64,000 bases of DNA from Comamonadaceae bacterium (GTDB lineage: Bacteria > Pseudomonadota > Gammaproteobacteria > Burkholderiales > Burkholderiaceae_C). Both the position numbers and the translations under genes were made by a program. Under the pieces are notes generated by a model that had not been told where the DNA came from, searched no databases, and worked only from the letters and a program-made list of their open reading frames with translations. The stretch is taken from assembly GCA_013297875.1 (NCBI GenBank), contig JAAFIW010000025.1, positions 1 through 64,000 of the forward strand, written 5' to 3'. This document shows positions 18,589-27,502 of the stretch, piece by piece. Numbering within the stretch: position 1 is the stretch's first letter; each line of letters begins with the position of its first letter.

Positions 18589-19499
18589 TGTGATGAGCTG
18601 TGTGCGTGTAACTGGATACGGTACAGCGAAGTGCTGGCTGCGATGTAGAGCTGATTTCTGTTGGAGCCACCAAAACAGAGATTGCCCACTTTTTCAGGGA
18701 CGTAAATCTTGCCCAGCAAGGAGCCATCGGGGTGATAGACCTGAACGCTGTCCAGGCTGCTGGTGTAAATCCAGCCTTGGGTGTCGATGCGAAAGCCGTC
18801 GGGCAGACCGGGATTGACGACGCAAAACACGCGCGGATGGGCCAGCGTGTTGTTGGCAGCCACATCAAATTGAACGATGTGGTGGTTGCCGTTTTCATCC
18901 AATGCCGCCGACGTATCAGACACATACAGCAGGCGCTCATCGGGCGAAAAAGCCAGGCCGTTGGGCTCTCGCACCCAAGCACTTGCAGCCGCCAAGGTAT
19001 GGGCGACCGGGTCAAAGCAAAACACGTGGTTTGCCACTTGCTCGGGCGCAGCCTTGTGGCCTTCACGGTCGCTCAAAATTCCGTACGGCGGGTCGGTGAA
19101 CCAAATCGTGCCGTCACGCTTGACGACGATATCGTTCGGTGAGTTCAGGCGTTTGCCTTCATAGCGATCAACCACCACACAGGCGGGTGTTGCCGCAGAA
19201 ATTTTCCCGTCTCGCATCGGCGTGCGCACGATGGCGCGCAGCCCGTGCGAGCAATGCAGCAAGTCGCCGTTCAAGTCCCGCGTGTGGCCGTTGGTGAACT
19301 CCACACCCTCACGCCACACCCTCATGCCATCCGCTTCAGACCAGCGCAGCATGCGGTTGTTGGGTATGTCGCTCCACAGCACGCAATTGTCTTCATGCAG
19401 CCACACCGGTCCTTCGCTCCACACCGCGCCCGTACACAGCTGCTCAAGGCTTGCGCCTCGCACCACAGGTGTCAAACGGGAATCGAAGATGTCGATCAT
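18585..19499 (-). CDS. SMP-30/gluconolactonase family lactonase
   Basis: A 304-residue six-blade propeller. Metal-site segments are visible: WSEGPVWLHEDNCVLWSD (Glu), RLNSPNDIVVKRDGTIWFTD (Asn, Asp), and LAFSPDERLLYVSDT (Asp). SSLDSVQVYHPDGSLLGKI and CFGGSNRNQLYIAAS are typical of the C-terminal blades. It should open a sugar lactone to its acid, feeding the dehydratases upstream in the same operon. No signal peptide. The particular lactone (arabonolactone, xylonolactone or another) is not decided by sequence. Confidence 0.88.
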   Translation of the reverse strand: MIDIFDSRLTPVVRGASLEQLCTGAVWSEGPVWLHEDNCVLWSDIPNNRMLRWSEADGMRVWREGVEFTNGHTRDLNGDLLHCSHGLRAIVRTPMRDGKISAATPACVVVDRYEGKRLNSPNDIVVKRDGTIWFTDPPYGILSDREGHKAAPEQVANHVFCFDPVAHTLAAASAWVREPNGLAFSPDERLLYVSDTSAALDENGNHHIVQFDVAANNTLAHPRVFCVVNPGLPDGFRIDTQGWIYTSSLDSVQVYHPDGSLLGKIYVPEKVGNLCFGGSNRNQLYIAASTSLYRIQLHAHSSSQ

Positions 19500-19528
19500 G
19501 GCGCGGTCGTTTCAACCTGGAAACAGCA

Positions 19529-19684
19529 GTTGGACGAGCCCAACTGGGCCGTCATGGGGTGGGCTGGCAAGGCGTGACGACGACGCAGGCTCTTGCCTGC
19601 TAGGAGGAGCAACGCCGCTAGCGCACGCCAGGGCGGCTCAATTGGGTGCGTAGCGTTGTCACCCAGTTGGTGAGCTCGTTCAAC
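19529..19684. repeat. MITE-like inverted-repeat element inside the sugar operon
   Basis: The 250 bp between the aldehyde dehydrogenase stop and the lactonase start holds no gene. Arms at 19529-19553 and 19655-19684 are inverted copies: one begins GTTGGACGAGC, the other ends GAGCTCGTTCAAC, and both share CCAACTGGG or its complement. The ~100-bp middle has short G+C-rich stretches and no open frame I trust. It looks like a small non-autonomous element or a large hairpin. Confidence 0.6.
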
Positions 19685-19749
19685 GCTACAAGTGTTTGAT
19701 TTCATTGGTAAAGGTTACCGGGACAAGCGGTCAACTGCTGTTTCTAGGT

Positions 19750-21195
19750 TCAAGCCAGCGTGTAGGCCGTCTTCACCGTGGTGAAAAACTCTTGTGCGTA
19801 CTTGCCTTGCTCACGCGGGCCATAGCTGGAGCCTTTGCGCCCACCAAAGGGCACGTGGTAATCAACACCCGCCGTGGGCAAGTTCACCATCACCATGCCC
19901 GCCTGGCTGTGGCGCTTGAAATGGGTGGCGTATTTGAGGCTGGTGGTGGCAATGCCTGCGGACAAGCCAAATGGCGTGTCGTTGGCGGTAGCCAGCGCCT
20001 CTTCGTAGTCTTTCACTCGCAAGATGTTGGCCACTGGGCCGAAAATTTCTTCACGGCTGATGCGCATGCTGGCGCTGCTCTCACTGAATAGCGCGGGCGA
20101 CATGAAGTAGCCCACAGCGCCGCTGCCGGTGTGGCAGGCCACACGTTTGCCACCCATGGCCAGCACGGCACCTTCGGCTTTGCCAATTTCAACGTAGCTC
20201 AGGTCTTGCTCCAGCTGCACCTGCGACGACACCGGACCGATGTCAGTACCCGCAGCCAGCGCATCACCAACCTTGATCCGCGCCATGCGCTCTTGCAGTG
20301 CTTTGACGAACGCTGGGTAAATTTTGTCGGTGACGATCAGGCGGCTGGATGCCGTGCAGCGTTGGCCTGTTGAATAAAACGCGCTTTGGGCTGACAGCTC
20401 TACCGCCTGCGCCAAGTCTGCGTCGTCCAACACGATTTGCGGGTTTTTACCGCCCATCTCGAGCTGCACTTTTTTCAGGTTTTTGGCGCACGCTTCGGCA
20501 ATGCGGCCGCCCACGCCGACCGAGCCCGTAAAGCTGATGGCGTTGATGCCCGCGTGGTTGACCATCGCATCGCCAATCACGCGTCCTGGCCCCATGACCA
20601 GGTTGAACACACCCGCTGGAAGGCCAGCGCGTGAAATGATTTCAGCCAGCGCCCACGCACTGCCGGGCACCAGGTCAGCGGGCTTCAAAATCACGCAGTT
20701 GCCAAAGGCCAGAGCGGGCGCGACCTTCCAGGCCGGAATGGCAATGGGAAAATTCCAAGGCGTGATCAAACCCACCACACCCACGGGCTCACGTGTGATC
20801 TCCACCCCAATACCGGGGCGCACCGAGGGCAGGGTTTCACCGCCCAGGCGCAGGCACTCACCCGCAAAGAACTTGAAGATATGGCCTGCACGGGTGGCTT
20901 CGCCAATACCCTCGGGCCTGGTCTTGCCTTCTTCGCGCGACAGCAGCATGCCCAGCTCTTCGCGGCGCGCGAGGATTTCACTGCCAATTTTGTCGAGCGC
21001 ATCGCTCCTGGCCTGAATGCCAGACGTTGACCAGGCCGGAAAAGCCGCCTGTGCCGCCAGCACAGCAGCATTCAGACCTTCTGCATCGGCCTGCGCGTAG
21101 TCGCCAATCACATCGGCCAGATTGGAAGGATTGATATTGGCACTTGTCGAGCTGCCAGCAAGCCATTGGCCGCCGATGAAGTTGTTATTTGTCAT
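19750..21195 (-). CDS. Aldehyde dehydrogenase, probably 2,5-dioxovalerate dehydrogenase
   Basis: A 481-residue NAD(P)-dependent aldehyde dehydrogenase. ITPWNFPIAIPAWKVAPALA and FTGSVGVGGRIAEA form the cofactor site, the general base is in LEMGGKNPQIVLDDAD, and catalytic Cys280 is in STGQRCTASSRLIV. EEIFGPVANILRV is the late conserved segment. Next to a 2-keto-3-deoxyarabonate-type dehydratase, the expected reaction is 2-oxoglutarate semialdehyde to 2-oxoglutarate, the last step of oxidative pentose degradation. The family is certain; the substrate comes from context. Confidence 0.88.
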   Translation of the reverse strand: MTNNNFIGGQWLAGSSTSANINPSNLADVIGDYAQADAEGLNAAVLAAQAAFPAWSTSGIQARSDALDKIGSEILARREELGMLLSREEGKTRPEGIGEATRAGHIFKFFAGECLRLGGETLPSVRPGIGVEITREPVGVVGLITPWNFPIAIPAWKVAPALAFGNCVILKPADLVPGSAWALAEIISRAGLPAGVFNLVMGPGRVIGDAMVNHAGINAISFTGSVGVGGRIAEACAKNLKKVQLEMGGKNPQIVLDDADLAQAVELSAQSAFYSTGQRCTASSRLIVTDKIYPAFVKALQERMARIKVGDALAAGTDIGPVSSQVQLEQDLSYVEIGKAEGAVLAMGGKRVACHTGSGAVGYFMSPALFSESSASMRISREEIFGPVANILRVKDYEEALATANDTPFGLSAGIATTSLKYATHFKRHSQAGMVMVNLPTAGVDYHVPFGGRKGSSYGPREQGKYAQEFFTTVKTAYTLA

Positions 21196-21201
21196 GGTTT
21201 T

Positions 21202-22128
21202 TCACTGAGTCCAGCGCAGTACAAGAGGGTCTAGCCGTTTGGCCGTTTCAATCAAGCCCTTGCGCACCTCGGGGTGCATGGCCGGAAACGGGTGGCGCGG
21301 TGCTTCGCAGGCGATGATGCCGCCTGCTTTCATCAATGCCTTGGCGCTCAAAATGCCACCCTGGCGGTTTTCGTAATTGATAAGGGGCAGCCAGCGGCTG
21401 TATTCGGCAATTGCGTCATCACGTTGGCCTGCCGCCCACGCATCCATGATCTTGCGTATGCCGTCCGGGTAAGCGCCGCCTGTCATGGCACCGGTGGCAC
21501 CAGCCTCCAGGTCGGGTAGCAAGGTGATGGCCTCTTCGCCGTCCCATGGGCCTTCAATGGCGTCGCCACCCAAACGAATCAGCTCGCGCAATTTGCTGGC
21601 TGCACCAGCGGTTTCAATCTTGAAATAGCAGACGTTTTTGATCTCCTTGGCCATGCGCGCTAAAAAGGCAGCAGACAGTGGCGTGCCGCTGACAGGCGCG
21701 TCCTGAATCATGATGGGGATGTCAATCGCGCTGGACAGCGCAGCGTAAAACTCGTAGACCTTCTCCTCACCCACGCGAATGGTTGCACCGTGGTAAGGCG
21801 GCATCACCATCACCATGGCTGCGCCCAAATCTTGCGCGCGGCGGCTGCGCGCGGCGCAGACCTGGGTGCCAAAGTGGGTGGTGGTCACGATCACCGGCAC
21901 GCGGCCATCGACATGCTTCAAAACAGCGGCGCTCAGCACCTCGCGCTCTTCGTCAGACAGCACAAACTGCTCGGAAAAATTGGCCAGAATGCACAGACCG
22001 GTAGAACCCGCGTCGATCATGAAATCGACACAACGCATCTGGCTGGGCAGATCCAACTCACCCGCTTCGTTAAAGGTGGTGGGCACCACCGGGAACACAC
22101 CTTTGTATCTTGCTGTCATGGTGCTCAT
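21202..22128 (-). CDS. 2-keto-3-deoxyarabonate dehydratase-like protein (DHDPS family)
   Basis: A 308-residue member of the dihydrodipicolinate synthase/N-acetylneuraminate lyase family. The Schiff-base Lys170 lies in [69 protein letters not shown] and [12 protein letters not shown] match what I recall of the Azospirillum brasilense L-2-keto-3-deoxyarabonate dehydratase almost block for block. That enzyme dehydrates and decarboxylation-free converts the acid to 2-oxoglutarate semialdehyde. Start overlaps the upstream dehydratase stop (ATGA), and the aldehyde dehydrogenase follows 6 bases on. Confidence 0.85.
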   Translation of the reverse strand: MSTMTARYKGVFPVVPTTFNEAGELDLPSQMRCVDFMIDAGSTGLCILANFSEQFVLSDEEREVLSAAVLKHVDGRVPVIVTTTHFGTQVCAARSRRAQDLGAAMVMVMPPYHGATIRVGEEKVYEFYAALSSAIDIPIMIQDAPVSGTPLSAAFLARMAKEIKNVCYFKIETAGAASKLRELIRLGGDAIEGPWDGEEAITLLPDLEAGATGAMTGGAYPDGIRKIMDAWAAGQRDDAIAEYSRWLPLINYENRQGGILSAKALMKAGGIIACEAPRHPFPAMHPEVRKGLIETAKRLDPLVLRWTQ

Positions 22129-23297
22129 TCCACGATATTGAACTGGTCTAAAAACTCGGTCTTCATCGTCAAGCCCAGGCCCGGCTTGTGGTCGTCCAAC
22201 TGAACAAAGCCGTCTTTGGCCACAGGCTCACCGTCAAAGATGTAATAAAACAGCTCGTTGCCCACTTCAACATCAAACATCGGGAAGTACTCCGCCATGG
22301 GCGAGGCAATGGTGCTCATCGTCAGGTGGTAGTTGTGCATTTGCCCGGCGTGCGGAATGACGGGCACGCTGTAGGCCTCGCACAGCGCATTGATTTTGTG
22401 TGCTGCGGTGATGCCGCCCACGCGGTTGGTGTCGTACTGCACCACGCTGATGGCCTTTTTGTCGAGCAGTTGCTTGAAACCGTAAAGCGAAAACTCATGC
22501 TCACCGCCAGAAATCGGAATGCTGGTCAGCTGGTTCAGCTCCGCATAGCCGTCGATGTCGTCGGCAATCACTGGCTCTTCCAGCCAGCGAGGTTCAAACT
22601 TCTCCAGCTTGGGCAGTATGCGTTTGGCATATTCCAGGTTCCAACCCATGTAGCACTCCAGCATGAGGTCGGTGTCATAACCAATCACCTCACGAACGGC
22701 CTCAACCGACTTGAGGTTTTCTTTCACGCCGTGTTGCAGGTGCGCTGGCCCATACCCAAAACGCATTTTGAACGCCTTGAAGCCCTGGTCAAGAAAGGTC
22801 TGTGCCTCGTCCTGCATGGCCTTCAGGTCAGTGCGGTAAAGCTTGCTGTAGTAACAGGGAATTTTTTCTTTGGTGCGGCCACCCAGCAGCTTGAACACAG
22901 GCTTGTTGACCGACTTGCCCAAAATGTCCCAAATCGCCAAATCAACTGCAGAAATGGCCGCCATCGTCACGCCCTTGCGGCCCCAGGCGTGGGTGCTGCG
23001 GTACATGCGTTGCCACAGGTATTCGTAGTCCCACGGGTCTTGGCCGATCACCAGCGGCGCGAGGTACTGGTCAATGATGGCTTTGGCGATGGCCGGGGCC
23101 AGGGCGACGTTGCCCAGGCCAACGATGCCGTCGTCGGTTTCGATCTCTACCACCGTCCAGGAGTGAAAGCGAAAGGTGCTCATCGATTCGGTCTTCGAGT
23201 AGACCAAGTCCATCGCGTTGGAGCAAAAATTACCCTGTGGTGGAACGGTCTTGCCCTCCCACTCGAACACTCTGGCACGAACTGATTTGATTTTCAT
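22125..23297 (-). CDS. Enolase-superfamily sugar-acid dehydratase
   Basis: A 390-residue mandelate-racemase-type enzyme. The metal and acid/base residues fit the class: [13 protein letters not shown] (Lys), LMLECYMGW (Glu), [11 protein letters not shown] (Glu), [13 protein letters not shown] (Glu), and [15 protein letters not shown] (catalytic His). The tail [18 protein letters not shown] resembles rhamnonate- and related aldonate dehydratases. It should dehydrate an aldonate to a 2-keto-3-deoxy acid for the next enzyme. I chose the ATG of [13 protein letters not shown]; the upstream extension overlaps the spacer to the PdxA-like gene. The aldonate itself is undetermined. Confidence 0.88.
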   Translation of the reverse strand: MKIKSVRARVFEWEGKTVPPQGNFCSNAMDLVYSKTESMSTFRFHSWTVVEIETDDGIVGLGNVALAPAIAKAIIDQYLAPLVIGQDPWDYEYLWQRMYRSTHAWGRKGVTMAAISAVDLAIWDILGKSVNKPVFKLLGGRTKEKIPCYYSKLYRTDLKAMQDEAQTFLDQGFKAFKMRFGYGPAHLQHGVKENLKSVEAVREVIGYDTDLMLECYMGWNLEYAKRILPKLEKFEPRWLEEPVIADDIDGYAELNQLTSIPISGGEHEFSLYGFKQLLDKKAISVVQYDTNRVGGITAAHKINALCEAYSVPVIPHAGQMHNYHLTMSTIASPMAEYFPMFDVEVGNELFYYIFDGEPVAKDGFVQLDDHKPGLGLTMKTEFLDQFNIVE

Positions 23298-23317
23298 TTT
23301 TTGAAGTCTCTTTGAAG

Positions 23318-24331
23318 TTAAAGCCGTGCCGCACCCATACGGCATGCAATATTGAAGGCATTCAGCATGGCGTTGACATCGGCTTGGCCTTTGCCCGCAA
23401 TGTCATAAGCCGTGCCGTGGGCCGGCGTGGTGATGGGCACGGGCAAGCCGCCTTGCACCGTCACGCCTTTGCTAAAACCCATCAGCTTGATGGCGATCTG
23501 GCCCTGGTCGTGGTACATGGTGACGATGGCTTGGTACAGGCCGTCACGTGCCTTAAGGAAAATCGTGTCCGCCGGAAAAGGCCCATCCACCGCAAAGCCA
23601 CTGCCCCGCAGCTCGGCGATGGCTGGCGCAATGATGTCAATCTCCTCGCGCCCGCAGCTGCCGCCGTCCCCGCCGTGCGGGTTGAATGCCGCAATCGCCA
23701 CTTTGGGCTCAGCCGTGCCGCTGGCTTGCAAAGATTTATAAATCAGGCGTGCGGACTCAACAATGCGCTCGGTCGTCAGCATGGCGGCTGCGTCTTTGAG
23801 CGGTATGTGTGAGGACACGCGAGACGTCCACAACTCACCCAAGGTGTTGAATTCGCAAAAATAGCCCGTCACGCCCAGGTATTGCGCAAAGTGGTGCAAC
23901 TCGTCTTCATGGTTCATGCCACCTTGCTTCAAGGCAAATTTATTCAGCGGCGCAAAGCAGATGGCATCCACCTCACCGCGCTTGGCACCGTCCATGCACA
24001 GGTTGAGCAGGTGCAGCGCCGACACACCACATGCGGCAAGAGGCTGGCTGCGCTGCACTTGTTCCTTGGCAATCGTGTTGAGGGCCAAAAATGCAGGCAG
24101 GCGGGTATCTGCTCGCGTGCGCACCTCTGCCAGGCTTTGCACGGCTTGCGTGGGCACACGCATGTTGGCGATGTCCTGGCCGTCTTGCCATAGCCATGCA
24201 TCACCCAGCAAAACAATGTTCGCGCGTTCGGTGACACCGCTGCGGTTTAACAGCCGTGCAATCAGCTCGGGGCCAATGCCCGCTGCGTCACCCAGGGTCA
24301 GGGCCACGACCGGCAATTTGCTATCAATCAT
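23318..24331 (-). CDS. PdxA-family 4-phospho-hydroxyacid dehydrogenase
   Basis: A 337-residue PdxA-like NAD-dependent dehydrogenase/decarboxylase. Family marks are [18 protein letters not shown], the metal-ligand region [35 protein letters not shown] and [17 protein letters not shown]. True PdxA acts on 4-phosphohydroxythreonine in pyridoxal phosphate synthesis. The PdxA2 branch acts on threonate or erythronate 4-phosphate in catabolic clusters. Being first in a sugar-acid operon argues for a catabolic member, but no kinase gene is present, so its substrate is open. It starts 140 bp from the divergent LysR gene. Confidence 0.8.
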   Translation of the reverse strand: MIDSKLPVVALTLGDAAGIGPELIARLLNRSGVTERANIVLLGDAWLWQDGQDIANMRVPTQAVQSLAEVRTRADTRLPAFLALNTIAKEQVQRSQPLAACGVSALHLLNLCMDGAKRGEVDAICFAPLNKFALKQGGMNHEDELHHFAQYLGVTGYFCEFNTLGELWTSRVSSHIPLKDAAAMLTTERIVESARLIYKSLQASGTAEPKVAIAAFNPHGGDGGSCGREEIDIIAPAIAELRGSGFAVDGPFPADTIFLKARDGLYQAIVTMYHDQGQIAIKLMGFSKGVTVQGGLPVPITTPAHGTAYDIAGKGQADVNAMLNAFNIACRMGAARL

Positions 24332-24431
24332 TGTTTGTTGACGTGTGTTGTCGAAGACCTGATGAAATCACAACAACAACGGATGCAAGTCATCCAAAAC
24401 CTGATTGAAAATTGAAAATAAATGATTGTTT

Positions 24432-24448
24432 GATAATCTCAGGTTATC
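24432..24448. promoter_or_regulatory. Candidate LysR operator
   Basis: GATAATCTCAGGTTATC is a perfect 5-bp inverted repeat around 7 bases and fits the T-N11-A form of LysR boxes. It lies in the 140-bp divergent gap between the sugar operon and its LysR gene, 24 bases before the regulator's start. The flanks are A+T-rich, as expected of a promoter. Confidence 0.5.
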
Positions 24449-24471
24449 AATAAACCACAGGAGCAAAGCCG

Positions 24472-25410
24472 ATGGGTCAGTCAGTTTCGACGCCTCAATT
24501 GCTCAACCGGGTGCGCATGCGCCAGGTGGCGTTGATTTTGGCCGTGGGCGAGCACGGCACCTTGCGGCAAGCATCCGCGCAACTGGGCATGACGCAGCCT
24601 GCAGCGACCAAGATGATTCACGAGCTGGAATCGGCGCTCGGCCAGGCGTTGTTCGAGCGGGTGGGCCGAGGCCAAAAGCTCACGGCGGCTGGCACCAGCG
24701 TGCTGCGCTATTTTTCGGGCATGCGGGGCTCGTTCGAATCGATGACCCGGGAGCTTGCGCAGTTGCAACTGGGCAGCGCCGGGCGGGTGTCGATTGGCAG
24801 CATCATGGCGCCGTCTCCCAAGCTGCTCACGCAAGCCATCATTGAGCTCAAAAAGCAGTACCCCTTGCTGTCGGTCGATGTGACCTTGGACACCAGTGAC
24901 CGCCTGCTGGAGTTGCTACGTGAAGGTTCGCTGGACGTAGCCATTGGCCGCATACGCGATGCGCATCGCGCTGCTGACTACGTCTTTGAGACGCTGGAAA
25001 ACGAAGCGCTGGCCGTCGTGGTCGGGGTGGTACACCCCCTGGCCAAGCAAAGAACCGTGAAGTTTGCAGAATTGCTGGGCTACCCGTGGATCCTGCAACC
25101 ATCAGGTAGCCCGATGCGCGAAGTGCTGGATCAGGAATTTCGGCTGCTACAAGCCAACACACCACAGGGGCTCATTGAAACCGCATCGGTCGTAACGACC
25201 ACATGCCTGATGGCAGGAACCGACATGGTGAGTGTGATGCCCCAATCGATTGCCGACAACTACGCCGAGCATGGGCTGCTGACCATATTGCCCTGCCCTA
25301 TCAAGCACAAGATGGAAGCCTTTGGCAGCATCACCCGCCGCGACCGGCCTTTGAGCGATGCGGCGCGGTTCTTTTTAGAGGCTTTGCACCGGCCCCGCAA
25401 GCCCCAGTGA
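24472..25410 (+). CDS. LysR-family regulator of the sugar operon
   Basis: A 312-residue LysR regulator. The winged HTH is residues 12-75 (RMRQVALILAVGEHGTLRQA, LGMTQPAATKMIHELESALG), followed by a linker helix and an effector-binding domain (VSIGSIMAPSPKLLTQAI onwards). It resembles the GalR/GbpR-type LysR proteins that govern sugar and sugar-acid genes. AGGAG at 24459 precedes the ATG. It is divergent from the PdxA-like gene and probably activates the operon in response to an intermediate. Confidence 0.9.
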   Translation: MGQSVSTPQLLNRVRMRQVALILAVGEHGTLRQASAQLGMTQPAATKMIHELESALGQALFERVGRGQKLTAAGTSVLRYFSGMRGSFESMTRELAQLQLGSAGRVSIGSIMAPSPKLLTQAIIELKKQYPLLSVDVTLDTSDRLLELLREGSLDVAIGRIRDAHRAADYVFETLENEALAVVVGVVHPLAKQRTVKFAELLGYPWILQPSGSPMREVLDQEFRLLQANTPQGLIETASVVTTTCLMAGTDMVSVMPQSIADNYAEHGLLTILPCPIKHKMEAFGSITRRDRPLSDAARFFLEALHRPRKPQ

Positions 25411-25414
25411 ACAA

Positions 25415-26152
25415 TCAGGATATCAAGTAGCGCACCGCCATCAGCGCCCCAATCAACACCGGCTGGTGCGCCATGTACCACGCCAGGCTGTGGCGACCCA
25501 GCCAGGCCAGTGGGTTGGCTGCTGCCGGAATCGCCGCTTGCACCCACTCTGGCCGATGGGCCAGCAGCCACTGCCCGGCGGCCATGCCCCACCACATCAC
25601 GCCCAGCCAGGGGATGATAGGCACGTAGTCTTCTGTGCGGGGTTTGCGACTGATCAATCCCAGCGCATTCCAGCCTGGTTCATTGAGAAAACTTAAGACA
25701 GCCCAGGAGTTAATTGCTGAAGCAGCTATGTATTTCATAGCAATCGCAAGAGCACCGAGCAACCACAACCACCGCCCCCAGCCCGCCGTCAGCCGCATCA
25801 CGATCAGCATCACCGCAATGCCGTGCAGCACGCCAAAGTAAATCCAGCTCTTGGGAAACATCAGATACGAGCCTGCGCTCACCAGCACCGCGCAGCCCGC
25901 CACCTGCGCCCAGCGCCGCCAGAAACGCGGCCAACCCAGGCCATGCTGCCACGCCACGGCCTGGCCCAGACCTGCGCAGAACAGAAACAGCGTGACGATG
26001 CAGGTGCGCTGGGTGGTCCAAAACGGGTCTTGGCGAAAGTTTTGCTGAATAAAGCCCAGATGGTTCAGATCAAAACAGAAGTGAAACACCGTCATCCAGA
26101 CGATGGCGACGCCGCGCAGGGCATCGATGCGGTCAAAGCGCTGGCCTGTCAT
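25415..26152 (-). CDS. Acyltransferase-like membrane protein (DUF1624 type)
   Basis: A 245-residue protein with about seven spans. The opening RFDRIDALRGVAIVWMTVFH is typical of heparan-alpha-glucosaminide acetyltransferase-like (DUF1624) proteins, and the end has LAWLGRHSLAWYMAHQPVLI. Residues about 137-154 (IAMKYIAASAINSWAVLS) are encoded by a copy of the dispersed repeat, in frame, in the loop or span after AGWGRWLWLLG. The gene abuts the next one upstream with no spacer. Confidence 0.75.
   Translation of the reverse strand: MTGQRFDRIDALRGVAIVWMTVFHFCFDLNHLGFIQQNFRQDPFWTTQRTCIVTLFLFCAGLGQAVAWQHGLGWPRFWRRWAQVAGCAVLVSAGSYLMFPKSWIYFGVLHGIAVMLIVMRLTAGWGRWLWLLGALAIAMKYIAASAINSWAVLSFLNEPGWNALGLISRKPRTEDYVPIIPWLGVMWWGMAAGQWLLAHRPEWVQAAIPAAANPLAWLGRHSLAWYMAHQPVLIGALMAVRYLIS
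25691..25744 (-). repeat. Dispersed ~60-bp repeat, copy 4 (inside a gene)
   Basis: On the minus strand: TACATAGCTGCTTCAGCAATTA, trimmed here to its core TAGCTGCTTCAGCAATTA, then CTCCTGGGCTGTC. It is read in frame by the DUF1624-type gene and adds about 18 residues. It is oriented with the gene. Confidence 0.75.
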
Positions 26153-27067
26153 CTACTTGTTGCCAGGCTTCAGCACCCGCTTAGCCACCATCACCACCCC
26201 CAACACCAGCGCCCCCGCCACCACCCCCACCAGCCCATCAGCCAGCGAGGACACCAGCCAGCCCATGTTGCCGGCTGACTTGGCCAGGCCTTCAATGGCG
26301 TGGTGGATCACGCTGATGCCGTGCGTCAGGATGCCGCCGCCGACCAGAAACATGGCTGCCGTGCCGGCAATCGACAAGAACTTCATCAGCTTGGGCGCAA
26401 AGGCCAAGAGGCCGCGGCCGAAGGCTTGCGTTGCTGCGCCTTTTTGCTGGGTCAGGTGCAGGCCCGCATCGTCCATTTTCACGATGGCAGCCACCAGGCC
26501 GTACACGCCCACCGTCATGATGAGCGCAATGCCAGACACCACCGCCGCCTGCTTGGCGAAGGTGGCTGCTGCCACCGTGCCCAGGGAAATAACGATGATT
26601 TCGGCCGACAAGATGAAGTCGGTGCGAATCGCGCCTTTGATTTTTTCTTTTTCAAAGGCCACCATGTCCACCTGCGGGTTGTTCAGTGCCTGCACCAGGC
26701 TTTCGCGGTGAGCCTCGTCTTCGTGGGGGCTGTGCAGGTATTTGTGGGCGATTTTTTCAAAGCCTTCAAAGCACAGGTAAGCGCCACCAATCATCAACAG
26801 CGGCGTGATAGCCCAAGACGCAAACGCGCTGATGGCCAGCGCTGCGGGCACCAAAATTAGTTTGTTGACGAACGATCCCTTGGCCACCGCCCACACCACG
26901 GGTAGCTCGCGGTCGGCACGCACACCGGCCACTTGCTGGGCATTCAGCGCCAGGTCATCACCCAGCACGCCAGCGGTTTTTTTGGCGGCCACTTTGGTCA
27001 TCGCCGCCACGTCGTCGAGCACGGCAGCAATATCGTCTAACAGGGTTAACAGGCTGGCTCCGGCCAT
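26153..27067 (-). CDS. DUF808 (YedI-type) inner-membrane protein
   Basis: A 304-residue protein. The opening [20 protein letters not shown], then [22 protein letters not shown] and [23 protein letters not shown] are hallmarks of DUF808/YedI. Several spans follow: residues 70-110, 150-195 and three near the C-terminus. The conserved acidic motif [21 protein letters not shown] sits between. Its function is unknown. The start lies 25 bases from the end of the mini-element at 27092-27269, which therefore replaces most of its promoter. Confidence 0.88.
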   Translation of the reverse strand: MAGASLLTLLDDIAAVLDDVAAMTKVAAKKTAGVLGDDLALNAQQVAGVRADRELPVVWAVAKGSFVNKLILVPAALAISAFASWAITPLLMIGGAYLCFEGFEKIAHKYLHSPHEDEAHRESLVQALNNPQVDMVAFEKEKIKGAIRTDFILSAEIIVISLGTVAAATFAKQAAVVSGIALIMTVGVYGLVAAIVKMDDAGLHLTQQKGAATQAFGRGLLAFAPKLMKFLSIAGTAAMFLVGGGILTHGISVIHHAIEGLAKSAGNMGWLVSSLADGLVGVVAGALVLGVVMVAKRVLKPGNK

Positions 27068-27091
27068 GGTTGATCTTTCTGTGTGTTGTTA

Positions 27092-27269
27092 AACCCAGAT
27101 TTTCCATTAGGCGCACCTTCGGTGCTGTTTGGATTCCAACGGCGCATTTGCGGCCATTTTCGCCCCTCTTCGTCGCCCATGGCACAAGCCATGAGCTCCT
27201 CAGTCGGGCCAAAACTGACTCGCAACTGCATCCGTTGTCTATCCAAACCCTAATGGAAATTCTGGGTTG
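27092..27269. mobile_element. Short non-autonomous element with IS1380-type ends
   Basis: About 178 bp bounded by inverted ends: AACCCAGATTTTCCATTAGG at 27092-27111 and its complement, one mismatch, at 27250-27269. The same terminal sequence closes the IS1380-type transposase gene at 312-330. The interior has no transposase, only small palindromes such as ATGGCTTGTGCCAT. No clear target duplication is visible. This fits a MITE mobilised in trans, or a collapsed IS. Confidence 0.75.
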
Positions 27270-27277
27270 AAGGAGAT

Positions 27278-27502
27278 TCAAGGTTTCGCCGGGCTGGCAT
27301 CACGGTCGCTTGCGGCCAGCCGCCACACCAGCCAGGCACCCAGCAGTGCATTGCAGACCAGCATGCTACCCACCAGCCAGGCACCGGCCAGACTCAGTGG
27401 CCAGTGCTGCCACCACCACAGCAACACGCCAGACAGCGCATTGACCATCAGCATGAGCCAGAACAGTGGGTTGTTGGGTTGAAACAGGTGCCCGATTTTC
27501 AT
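27278..27502 (-). CDS. Small two-span membrane protein
   Basis: A 74-residue protein with two hydrophobic spans (LFWLMLMVNALSGVLLWWW and AGAWLVGSMLVCNALLGAWL) and a charged tail. Its ATG overlaps the stop of the upstream NhaR-like gene by 4 bases, so the two are co-translated. No family recognised. Confidence 0.65.
   Translation of the reverse strand: MKIGHLFQPNNPLFWLMLMVNALSGVLLWWWQHWPLSLAGAWLVGSMLVCNALLGAWLVWRLAASDRDASPAKP

Noticed and set aside
19496-19705. 69-residue minus-strand open frame before the lactonase
   Set aside because: It runs through both arms of the inverted-repeat element and lacks any family feature.
22188-23285. 365-codon plus-strand open frame opposite the enolase-superfamily dehydratase
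   Set aside because: The minus frame has all catalytic residues of the family; the antisense frame is compositionally a shadow.
27046-27246. Open frame within the short IS-end element
   Set aside because: Spans the element's interior and its terminal repeat; no transposase motif, so treated as non-coding.
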